Shown: positions 18,051 to 25,177 of the stretch, piece after piece
Position numbering within the stretch: the stretch's first letter is position 1
Layout: every line of letters begins with the position of its first letter
DNA from: Chloroflexota bacterium
GTDB lineage: Bacteria > Chloroflexota > Anaerolineae > Anaerolineales > Villigracilaceae
Assembly (NCBI GenBank): GCA_016234535.1
Contig: JACRBH010000025.1
Coordinates: 25,950-89,949, forward strand
Reading direction: 5' to 3'
Length of the DNA: 64,000 bases
Program-made: the position numbers and the translations under genes
Notes under the pieces: generated by a model
The model's database searches: none
The model's input: the letters and a program-made list of their open reading frames with translations, nothing else
What the model was told of the DNA's origin: nothing

Positions 18051-18416
18051 ATGCTAAACACAAGAATCATCCTTTCGGCAACCTGGGTTGTCGCCACTCT
18101 TATTTATCTATATGGCGATGTTCTGCGCATCTACCACAGCAGCGATATGGCAAAAGCGTTGGCTGACATGAAGTTAAACCAGTTCGTTTGGCTGGGGATC
18201 GCGATTCTGATGTTGACGCCAATCCTGATGGTTTTCCTGACCTTGGTGTTGCCGCAGTCCGTGAGTCGCTGGTCGAATATCATCGTGGCCGTCTTCTTCT
18301 TCCTGTTCAACCTGGTTGGCTTGCCGACCTATCCACCGTTATTTGACAAATTCCTGCTGGCGGTTAGCATGGGGTTCAATGTGGTTACGATCTGGTATGC
18401 GTGGAATTGGAGCTAA
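18051..18416 (+). CDS. DUF6326-like four-helix membrane protein
   Basis: 121 residues from ATG 18051, with AAGGAG 7 nt upstream. Four hydrophobic helices are present. It aligns with the second half of the protein at 16380: TRIILSATWVVATLIYLYGDVLRI against TKVLLSTLWIVVMINMLKADILSL, and later LSRWSNIIVAVFF-like against INRWVNIIVGIFT. The role is unknown. It is probably co-transcribed with the MDR gene, whose stop it follows by 11 nt. Confidence 0.7.
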   Translation: MLNTRIILSATWVVATLIYLYGDVLRIYHSSDMAKALADMKLNQFVWLGIAILMLTPILMVFLTLVLPQSVSRWSNIIVAVFFFLFNLVGLPTYPPLFDKFLLAVSMGFNVVTIWYAWNWS

Positions 18417-18461
18417 CACAATAAATTGTTACACAGAACTTTCAAGAATTACGGAGAAAAA

Positions 18462-19166
18462 ATGAAAACTTTACAGAAATCTGGCGGTATCGCCGCGCTG
18501 TATATGGCGATCAGCCACCTGATCGGCTTTGTCATCTTCATCGTCGTATTGGACTATCTCAACATCACCGACCCGGCTCAAAAGCTCGCCATGAACATCG
18601 AAAAACAGACGGTCATCTTCTCGACCAACCTGCTCATGTACGTGTTCTTTGGCTTTGCGCTGATCGTCCTGTCGCTGGCGTTGTATGACCGCTTGAAGTC
18701 CGGCTCACCGGCGCTCATGCAGGTGGCTACCGCGATCGGAATCATCTGGGCTGGCTCGCTCATTGCCAGCGGCATGGCCGCCAATGCCGGGCTGGCTACT
18801 GTTGTCGCGCTCTACGCCAAAGACCCGACCCAGGCCGCGTCGACCTTTCAGGCAATTGAGTCCATCACAAACGGGCTGGGCAACGCTAATGGCGAAATCC
18901 TCGGCGGACCTTTGATGCTGTTGGTCAGCCTGGCGGCGCTGCGGACAGGCGGGATTCCCAAGGGCTTGAATATCCTTGGCTTGTTGGTCGGCGCAGTGGG
19001 TATTATCACGATCATCCCAGCGCTGAACGCTTTAGTTGCTGTGTTCGGCCTGGGTCAGATCATCTGGTTCGTCTGGCTGGGGATCGCCATGCTGCGCAGC
19101 AACCCAAGCAAGGTGGCGCAAAAAACAGATGCGTTCATGTCGCGCCACAGCACAACAAACATCTAG
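18462..19166 (+). CDS. DUF4386-like membrane protein
   Basis: 234 residues from ATG 18462 (ACGGAG upstream). Six hydrophobic segments are visible, starting GGIAALYMAISHLIGFVIFIVVLDY. The overall pattern, with the early G-x-x-A-L-Y-x-A and late LNILGLLVGAVGI, resembles the DUF4386/YndJ-type group of membrane proteins. No catalytic motif is seen. It is the last gene before a strong terminator, closing the MDR-membrane-protein operon. Confidence 0.65.
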   Translation: MKTLQKSGGIAALYMAISHLIGFVIFIVVLDYLNITDPAQKLAMNIEKQTVIFSTNLLMYVFFGFALIVLSLALYDRLKSGSPALMQVATAIGIIWAGSLIASGMAANAGLATVVALYAKDPTQAASTFQAIESITNGLGNANGEILGGPLMLLVSLAALRTGGIPKGLNILGLLVGAVGIITIIPALNALVAVFGLGQIIWFVWLGIAMLRSNPSKVAQKTDAFMSRHSTTNI

Positions 19167-19195
19167 ACTTCAAGTTTCAACAGCAAACAAGAGTA

Positions 19196-19228
19196 TTGGA
19201 GAGGTTGACTCTCAACCTCTCCAATTTT
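19196..19228 (+). terminator. Rho-independent terminator
   Basis: A 13-bp perfect stem TTGGAGAGGTTGA / TCAACCTCTCCAA with a CTC loop, followed by TTTT. Confidence 0.92.
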
Positions 19229-19267
19229 GAAATGTAAAAAGACAATGATAGAAAAAGGAGAGAAAAA

Positions 19268-19930
19268 ATGAATAAAGCAAAACAATTTGGGGAAACCGTG
19301 GAAGGTTATAACATCCCAGTTTTAAACGAGCGGGAAATAAGAGCTTCGGCAGGGATACTATATTTTTTTATGTTCCTTGCCTGGATGTTGGTCATATTTA
19401 ATGAGAATTATTTTCTGATCAAGTTTGTCAACACGATCTTCCTAACAGATTTCATCATACGGGTATTGATCAGCCCCAAGTATTCTCCTTCATTAGTAAT
19501 CGGGAGGTTGATCGTAGGCGGTCAAACCCCCGAATATGTCGGCGCGGCTCAAAAAAAGTTTGCCTGGACGATCGGTCTGGTGCTAGCCACGATCATATTC
19601 CTGCTGTTGGTTGTAATGAATTCAACCAGCTTCATTACCGGGATTATCTGTCAAATCTGCCTGATATTCTTATTCTTTGAATCTGTGTTCGGCATTTGTT
19701 TGGGATGCAAATTTTATCCAATGTTCCATAAAGAAAAAACGCATTACTGCCCCGGCGAAATTTGTGATGTCAAGGCAAAACAGGAGATCCAGAAAACGTC
19801 GTTACTGCAAAAAGGCGTTGTGATTGTATCTTTCGCTTATGTGATAGCAGTAGCGATCTTGTTTAACAATAGTTTTAGTGCAAAACCGACTGACTTGTGG
19901 GTTATCGTGAAATCTGTTCTATCGCTCTAA
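19268..19930 (+). CDS. DUF4395-family membrane protein
   Basis: 220 residues with about five transmembrane segments. It begins with the VLNEREIRASAGILYFFMFLAWM signature (N-E-x-x-x-R-x-x-A) and has a Cys pair in the middle (FGICLGCKFYPMF), both typical of DUF4395. Members are often linked to thioredoxin or rhodanese functions; the C-x-x-C-type site hints at redox or sulfur chemistry, but this is inference. AAAGGAGAG precedes the ATG. Confidence 0.75.
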   Translation: MNKAKQFGETVEGYNIPVLNEREIRASAGILYFFMFLAWMLVIFNENYFLIKFVNTIFLTDFIIRVLISPKYSPSLVIGRLIVGGQTPEYVGAAQKKFAWTIGLVLATIIFLLLVVMNSTSFITGIICQICLIFLFFESVFGICLGCKFYPMFHKEKTHYCPGEICDVKAKQEIQKTSLLQKGVVIVSFAYVIAVAILFNNSFSAKPTDLWVIVKSVLSL

Positions 19931-19961
19931 GGATTGTTTTCTACGAAAAAGGAAAATATCA

Positions 19962-19985
19962 ATGAAAGCGATTGTATACACAAAA
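19962..19985 (+). repeat. 24-bp exact copy of the start of the MDR gene at 21897
   Basis: The first 24 bases of the gene at 21897 (coding MKAIVYTK) occur here identically, followed by unrelated sequence and a stop after 16 codons. It marks the left edge of an inserted segment (about 19986-21890). Confidence 0.85.
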
Positions 19986-20048
19986 ATTGAAGATATTATT
20001 TGGAACAAATAAAGGCATTAGCTGTTTGGCTATTTATGAAGAGTAAAA

Positions 20049-21197
20049 ATGACAAATAAAAAAAATAACCGGCTACCAATTAAATCGTTTGCGCAAAAGG
20101 CGGTACGTATTATGCTGACTATAATTTCCATCTTATTGGCTTGCATACTCATTCTTGTTGGCGTACTACAGCTATGGAGCTATCCCGGAAAACCGCAACC
20201 CTTCGTGGATGAAAACGGAAATCCACTGGCGGGCAGCATCTCTGAGAAGGTTTTTGTCAACATCAACGGTGTGGAACAAGGGATGTTTATCATAAGCAAA
20301 GATGTAACGCATCCAGTGCTGCTTTACCTGCATGGAGGTATGCCTGATTACTTCCTCACACAGGAGCACCCTACAGGTCTTGAAGATTATTTCACCGTCG
20401 TTTGGTGGGAACAGCGCGGTTCAGGAATTTCCTACAGTGACGATATTCCGCCAGAGACGATGACGCTGGAGCAAATGATATCTGACACGCTGGAGGTGAC
20501 GAATTACTTGCGCCACCGATTCGGTAAAGAAAAAATATACCTCATGGGACATTCGGGGGGAACCTTCATTGGCATCCAGGCGGCTGCGCGGGCACCGGAG
20601 TTGTACTATGCCTACATTGGCGTGGCTCAGATGTCAAATCAGCTCAAATCTGAAAAGCTGGCGTATGAGTATATGCTTCAGCAATTCAAAGGGAACGGAA
20701 ACAAGGAAATGGTACACAAACTCGAAGAAGCGCCGGTCACGATGACGGGCGGCACACCGGATGCATACCTTGCATTGCGTGACCCCGCAATGCACAGCCT
20801 TGGTATTGGCACAATGCATGATATGGATTCAGTTCTCACCGGTATCTTCATACCATCATTACAAAGCCGAGACTACACATTAAGTGAAAAGGTCAATACC
20901 TGGCGTGGCAAAGCCAACTCCGGCGTGGCTCCTCTATGGGATGACTTTCTAGCCACGGATCTGAGCAAAGAAGTGACGGAGCTTTCCATTCCCTTTTATT
21001 TCTTTGAAGGCATTTACGATTACACCTGCTCCTACACATTGGCAAAGGAGTATTTTGACAAACTCAAGGCGCCAATAAAAGGGTTTTACACGTTCGAACA
21101 GTCCGCCCACAGCCCATTGTTCGAAGAACCTGAAAAAATGGGACGTATTTTGCAGGAGGATGTACTGGCTGGAGTGAACAACCTTGCCGACAAATAG
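20049..21197 (+). CDS. Membrane-anchored alpha/beta hydrolase, prolyl-aminopeptidase-like
   Basis: 382 residues with an N-terminal transmembrane anchor (about 22-42). The catalytic domain shows H95-G-G-M-P-D (oxyanion), WWEQRGSGISY (the W-D/E-Q-R-G-x-G-x-S signature of proline iminopeptidases) and the nucleophile elbow G-H-S169-G-G. A late Asp and His (SAHSPLF) complete the triad. Its closest look is to Firmicutes hydrolases, and it lies in the segment that separates the two copies of the MDR start. It was probably acquired by transfer. Confidence 0.85.
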   Translation: MTNKKNNRLPIKSFAQKAVRIMLTIISILLACILILVGVLQLWSYPGKPQPFVDENGNPLAGSISEKVFVNINGVEQGMFIISKDVTHPVLLYLHGGMPDYFLTQEHPTGLEDYFTVVWWEQRGSGISYSDDIPPETMTLEQMISDTLEVTNYLRHRFGKEKIYLMGHSGGTFIGIQAAARAPELYYAYIGVAQMSNQLKSEKLAYEYMLQQFKGNGNKEMVHKLEEAPVTMTGGTPDAYLALRDPAMHSLGIGTMHDMDSVLTGIFIPSLQSRDYTLSEKVNTWRGKANSGVAPLWDDFLATDLSKEVTELSIPFYFFEGIYDYTCSYTLAKEYFDKLKAPIKGFYTFEQSAHSPLFEEPEKMGRILQEDVLAGVNNLADK

Positions 21198-21346
21198 ACG
21201 GTTCAAGTTCTTTCTACAGATCAAACATTGTCCACGCCCGCCCACCTGTACCCCGAAGGGGCATACCCACAGGGCGCAACGCGACGCAAACCGTTAGGTT
21301 GACGCCTTTGGCGCATGAATATTGAAATGAAATACTAGGAGAAAAT
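21198..21346. other. GC-rich hairpin-containing spacer inside the inserted segment
   Basis: 149 nt between the hydrolase and the AT-rich acetyltransferase. It contains CCTGT...ACAGG enclosing CCCCGAAGGGG, then GTTAGGT followed by GACGCCTTTGGCGC. The heptamer GTTAGGT fits the GTTRRRY core of an integron attC site, but no matching RYYYAAC partner was found upstream. It may be a recombination boundary. Confidence 0.3.
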
Positions 21347-21865
21347 ATGTTTATAGATGTTGAAACAAAGCGCTTGGTATTAAAGTGCATTGATCAAAGT
21401 GATAGGGATTTCATTTTTGAAGAGTATCAGAATGATTTTATTACTAAGTATCAATATGACGAAGAACCCATGACAGATATCAAAGAAGCAGATGATTTAA
21501 TGGAATTTTATAATATGAAAGAACCAAGGAGTCAAAATAGATGGGTATTAATTGATAAAACTACAAATACAAAACTTGGAACATGTGGCTATCATTTGTG
21601 GAATCCTGATAATAAAGAAGTAGAAATTGGTTTTGAGTTAATGGAACAATACAATGGCAAGGGCTATATGCTGGAAGCTATAGAAGCGATAATTGAATTT
21701 GCAAGACATAAAATGAAGGTGGAAAGAATAAATGCGATTGCATACATTAAAAATAAAAACTGCATAAAACTTTTGGAAAGACTAGGATTTATTAAAGTGG
21801 GTGAAGAGGAAACTGAATTTCGAGGTCAAATATATCTTCATAATATATATGCATTGAAAATATAA
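21347..21865 (+). CDS. RimJ/RimL-type GNAT acetyltransferase, horizontally acquired
   Basis: 172 residues of the GNAT_3 (ribosomal-protein-acetyltransferase-like) type: ETKRLVLKCIDQSDRDFIFEEY at the start, then EIGFELMEQYNGKGYMLEAIEAIIEFA as the acetyl-CoA loop, and CIKLLERLGFIKVGEE at the end. The gene is strikingly AT-rich, with AAA/AAT/ATA codon preference quite unlike its neighbours, and resembles Firmicutes genes. AGGAG precedes the ATG. It is the second gene of the inserted segment. Confidence 0.87.
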   Translation: MFIDVETKRLVLKCIDQSDRDFIFEEYQNDFITKYQYDEEPMTDIKEADDLMEFYNMKEPRSQNRWVLIDKTTNTKLGTCGYHLWNPDNKEVEIGFELMEQYNGKGYMLEAIEAIIEFARHKMKVERINAIAYIKNKNCIKLLERLGFIKVGEEETEFRGQIYLHNIYALKI

Positions 21866-21896
21866 CCTGACTTGAAAAGTAATCCTGGAGGAAGAA

Positions 21897-22874
21897 ATGA
21901 AAGCGATTGTATACACAAAATTTGGCCCGCCCGAGGTTCTTCATCTTCAAGAGGTGGAAAAGCCCACCCCTAAAGCGAATGAGGTGCTGATAAAAATACA
22001 TGCGACAACAGTCGTAAAAGAAGACCCGGACATGAGGGCTTCCCCAGGTTTTAATGGATTCCTGAAACCCAGAAATCCGATTCTGGGGCAAGAGTTGGCT
22101 GGGGAGATCGAAGCTATCGGCAAAGACGTGACCCGATTCAAACCCGGCGACCAGGTATTTGGCTTCGACATGTTTGGCGCGTATGCCGAATACAAATGTA
22201 TGCCTGAAAACGGGGCGCTAGCCATAAAACCGACCAACATGAGCTATGAGGAGGCGGCCAGCGTCCCGAATGGGGCATTAACCGCGCTGCCTTTTCTGAG
22301 AGATAAGGGCAAGATCCAGAGCGGACAAACCGTGCTGATCTATGGCGCTTCTGGATCGGTTGGCGCTGCTGCAGTGCAGTTGGCCAAGTATTACGGGGCT
22401 AAGGTGACCGGGGTATGCAGTGCTGCGAATTTGGAATGGGTCAAATCTTTGGGAGCCGATCAGGTGATTGATTACACCCAGGAAGATTTTACCGAAAACG
22501 GCAAGACCTATGACATTATTTTTGACACGGTCGGCAAGCGTTCGTTTTCAGAGTGCAAAGGCGCGTTGACGGATGAAGGTATCTATCTTGCTACAGTTCC
22601 TACGCCGGTAATTATGCTTCAAGCTTTATTGACCGCAAGGAGCGGCAGCAAAAAGGTAAAGTTTGTGGCTGCGGGTTTGAGACCAGCAAGTGAGAAGATC
22701 AAAGATCTTTCCTTCCTCACAGAGTTGATTGAGGCGGGGAAGATAAAACCGGTCATAGATAGATGCTATCCTCTTGAACAGATCGTCGAGGCGCATCGCT
22801 ATGTCGGGCAAGAACATAAAAAGGGAAATGTCGTCATCACAGTGGAACATAATAACAATGAAAAAGGAGAGTGA
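21897..22874 (+). CDS. Zinc-independent MDR oxidoreductase (quinone-oxidoreductase-like), second copy
   Basis: 325 residues, AGGAGG before the ATG. It has the same fold as the gene at 17083: a GroES-like start ([23 protein letters not shown]), [12 protein letters not shown], and the NADPH loop [46 protein letters not shown]. Zinc ligands are absent. Its first 24 bases are duplicated at 19962. The substrate is probably a quinone or unsaturated carbonyl compound, by family. Confidence 0.9.
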   Translation: MKAIVYTKFGPPEVLHLQEVEKPTPKANEVLIKIHATTVVKEDPDMRASPGFNGFLKPRNPILGQELAGEIEAIGKDVTRFKPGDQVFGFDMFGAYAEYKCMPENGALAIKPTNMSYEEAASVPNGALTALPFLRDKGKIQSGQTVLIYGASGSVGAAAVQLAKYYGAKVTGVCSAANLEWVKSLGADQVIDYTQEDFTENGKTYDIIFDTVGKRSFSECKGALTDEGIYLATVPTPVIMLQALLTARSGSKKVKFVAAGLRPASEKIKDLSFLTELIEAGKIKPVIDRCYPLEQIVEAHRYVGQEHKKGNVVITVEHNNNEKGE

Positions 22875-22877
22875 AAA

Positions 22878-23096
22878 ATGAACATAAAGAAACTGGTCGT
22901 TGAATTTGTTGCCGTATTCACAGTAACTCTGGCGACTGCTGCGCTTGTGACATTTCTATGGAATCTCATCGGGCATGGAGCCAGCACCGTGGATTGGGAG
23001 ACCTCATTCCGCTTTGCCGTCATCTTCGGCGTCATCCTGACATGGGCAAAGGCACGGGACGTTGGTATCGAAGGCAATCAGGATGTCAAACCATGA
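22878..23096 (+). CDS. Small two-helix membrane protein with a probably replaced C-terminus
   Basis: 72 residues. Two hydrophobic helices (LVVEFVAVFTVTLATAALVTFLWNLI and SFRFAVIFGVILTWA) flank the GHGASTVDWE loop. AAAGGAGAG precedes the ATG, 3 nt after the MDR gene, so it is co-transcribed. The last 13 or so residues (DVGIEGNQDVKP) are encoded by DNA whose opposite strand reads as fructokinase remnant (LRSWFDILIAFDTNV), so the original C-terminus was probably lost at a rearrangement junction. Function unknown. Confidence 0.6.
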   Translation: MNIKKLVVEFVAVFTVTLATAALVTFLWNLIGHGASTVDWETSFRFAVIFGVILTWAKARDVGIEGNQDVKP

Positions 23097-23360
23097 GCGC
23101 AACATGCCAACAATATTTGCGTTGGCGCAATTGGGTTTGGCTGTCGGGAGGATATGCCCATAGGTAGGCGAAGCAGGATTCGGGTCGAGTGGACCGCAGC
23201 GGCAAATCCAATGGATGGATGCGAGTTTTTCGAGACGCTTCTCCTGTTGTTTGAAGAAGTCGACTACTCGAGGCGGCGTCTCTTCCGGTGTTGTGGGCTC
23301 CGCATCCACAGCGCAGATGAATTTTGTTCCTCCGCCTTCGATACCACCGAAGAAAACATC
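23058..23360 (-). pseudogene. Fructokinase (ROK family) remnant
   Basis: Read on the minus strand directly after the GH32 gene: FFGGIEGGGTKFICAV (ROK phosphate-1 motif), then TTPEET, DFFKQQ, GPLDPNPASPTYGHI and LRSWFDILIAFDTNV. These line up in order with the first 100 or so residues of bacterial fructokinases of about 300 residues. The start codon is out of frame, about ten residues after ICAV are missing, and the remaining two thirds are absent. It once supplied fructose phosphorylation for the adjacent sucrose/fructan hydrolase. Confidence 0.8.
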
Positions 23361-23361
23361 T

Positions 23362-24771
23362 TTATTCGTGCCAGATATCTTTGAGTTTCCAAATATCCAG
23401 TGATGTGATTTTGACCATGCCATCTTCGGCGAAAACTCCCAAGTGGTTGCTGGATTCATGCGACGGGTAGATACGCGTTGCGAGACAGATTTTACGGTTG
23501 GCGAAAACTTCAACCACGGAATGATCCAAAAAAATGCGCAAGGTAAGTGGTTCATGATTTTCCAGGAAGAGGGGCGCTATATGGTTATCCGTATGAACTT
23601 CAGGGTTGGGATTTAAACGCTCAAGGACAAGCCGATGCTGCTGAGGTTGATAAATGACCCGGGCTTGCTCGCGCCCATCGGAAGAGCTGCGCAGAATAAT
23701 GCCACATTCGGTTTGTAGATCGGATTGAAATTGAACTTGAATTTCGAAAGCATCCCCCTGAATATTTTCGAGCAGGCCAGTAGCTGGTGTAATTTGAAGA
23801 TCGTCAAAGTGATAATTTTCCTGACGCAATGCGCTCAGCTCTGGAACCGGTTCAACCGCTAATTTACCGTTTGGGAGGAGGGAGAGTTCGAGCGGGAGTG
23901 ACATGACACCATCCCAGCCTGCATCCAGTGCCAGATGCGGGCTGCGCCCTTCTCTGAGCCAGCCCCACATGATGTAGCGTCCATCTTCGGCGCGCATAAC
24001 CTGCGGAGCATAAAAATAATTACCATAGACCAGCCTTTCCTGTACATCTGGGCTGAACTGATCTGCTTCGAATGTACCTGTGAAATAAATTGCCCCAAGA
24101 AGGTCATTGGGTGTTGCCTGAATGGAAATAATCAACGCGCGTTTTTCTCCAAAGGTGAGCAGGTTCGGACATTCCCACATGGTGCCGGTCCAGAAAGGTT
24201 CCTTTTTTCTAACATCGCCAGCCAGGAGGGGATGGATGTACTCCCAGTTGAGCAAGTCGTCAGAACGGTAGAGCAGGACGACGCCACCTGAGCCTTCAAT
24301 TTTTGAACCGAGAAGCATATACCAATGATTGTTTTCTCTCCAAACAAACGGGTCGCGGATATGTCCACCGGCATGGGCTTCGATATTTGGCGGTGGCGTA
24401 GATATCACGGGTTGTGGATGTTTTTGCCAGGTGAGCATGTCATCGGAACTGGTTGCCATAATCTGAACTTGAGGGTGGACGCCTGTGTAAAAAAGAGTAG
24501 GGATGCCGTTATTAATGATGGCACAACCAGACCAGCATCCATCCTCGTCCATGCCGTCGGGCGTGGGTGTCAGGGCAATGGGTAGATGTTGCCAATACAC
24601 CAAATCGGTACTGACCGCGTGTCCCCAGTGGATCGTGCCATGAAATGCCCCGTTGGGGTTGTACTGGTAGTACATGTGGTACTGCCCTTTCCATTGGATC
24701 AATCCGTTTGGATCATTCATCCAATTGGCGGGCGGCAGAAAGTGATATTGAGGGCGATGCGGGTCGGTCAT
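23362..24771 (-). CDS. Glycoside hydrolase family 32 (sucrose-6-phosphate hydrolase/levanase)
   Basis: 469 residues from the ATG at 24771. The three GH32 active-site motifs are intact: WMNDPNG with nucleophile D20, RDP at 139-141 (HIRDPFVW) and EC at 200-201 (MWECPNLL) for the acid/base. A C-terminal beta-sandwich ends with LRIFLDHSVVEVFANRK, as usual. There is no signal peptide, so it acts in the cytoplasm on sucrose, sucrose-6-phosphate or short fructans. Its partners on the same strand (transport permease upstream, fructokinase downstream) survive only as fragments, so the enzyme may be an orphan. Confidence 0.95.
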   Translation of the reverse strand: MTDPHRPQYHFLPPANWMNDPNGLIQWKGQYHMYYQYNPNGAFHGTIHWGHAVSTDLVYWQHLPIALTPTPDGMDEDGCWSGCAIINNGIPTLFYTGVHPQVQIMATSSDDMLTWQKHPQPVISTPPPNIEAHAGGHIRDPFVWRENNHWYMLLGSKIEGSGGVVLLYRSDDLLNWEYIHPLLAGDVRKKEPFWTGTMWECPNLLTFGEKRALIISIQATPNDLLGAIYFTGTFEADQFSPDVQERLVYGNYFYAPQVMRAEDGRYIMWGWLREGRSPHLALDAGWDGVMSLPLELSLLPNGKLAVEPVPELSALRQENYHFDDLQITPATGLLENIQGDAFEIQVQFQSDLQTECGIILRSSSDGREQARVIYQPQQHRLVLERLNPNPEVHTDNHIAPLFLENHEPLTLRIFLDHSVVEVFANRKICLATRIYPSHESSNHLGVFAEDGMVKITSLDIWKLKDIWHE

Positions 24772-24793
24772 GACAAATATCCTTAATCTATAG

Positions 24794-24827
24794 TCCCCAA
24801 AGCGGAGCGAATGGGAGGGCAAGTGTG
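24794..24827 (+). repeat. Dispersed 34-nt intergenic repeat, copy 1
   Basis: A 34-nt unit (TCCCC-A-AAGCGGAGCGA ...) that recurs at 47414-47447 with three A/G differences. It lies in the 405-nt region between the GH32 gene and the histidine kinase, which otherwise holds only the permease remnant and a GC-rich stretch with no recognisable gene. Confidence 0.75.
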
Positions 24828-25003
24828 CGCCGCACGTGATTTGCTTGGCAAATCATGCAGGTGAGAACCTCGGATTTCAGGAGTAGTGACCCTCACCTGC
24901 ACTGCACGCTTCGCGGCAGCGCGATGCATACCTGCCCTGGCGGGCGGTGCCAGGGAGTGTCGTTCCGCTCAGGGTGACACGGTCGGGTGCGTAAGGCGAG
25001 ATA

Positions 25004-25105
25004 TTAACCCTTAATGCCATTCGTTGCAATGCTCTTTACGAATGCGTTTTGGAACATGAAGAAAAAGAGCAAGACTGGAAAGACGATCTGGGTGGAGTAC
25101 GCCAT
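25004..25105 (-). pseudogene. C-terminal fragment of a sugar ABC transporter permease (MalG type)
   Basis: On the minus strand, 33 codons plus stop read MAYSTQIVFPVLLFFFMFQ followed by NAFVKSIATNGIKG. This is the characteristic last membrane helix and tail (F-x-x-G-I/S-x-x-G-x-K-G-stop) of MalG-type carbohydrate permeases. Nothing upstream continues the homology. Together with the GH32 gene and fructokinase remnant, it indicates a deleted sucrose or fructo-oligosaccharide uptake operon. Confidence 0.75.
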
Positions 25106-25164
25106 CACTTGTCTTCATTGCACATTGCTCTGATAAAAAACTGTAGTCCGATAAAAATTTCGAT

Positions 25165-25177
25165 TATAGTTAATCCA
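25165..25177 (+). promoter_or_regulatory. -10 box of the histidine kinase gene; likely leaderless
   Basis: TATAGT at 25165-25170 lies 6 nt before the ATG at 25177, and there is no Shine-Dalgarno sequence. The transcript should start at the initiation codon. Confidence 0.55.
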
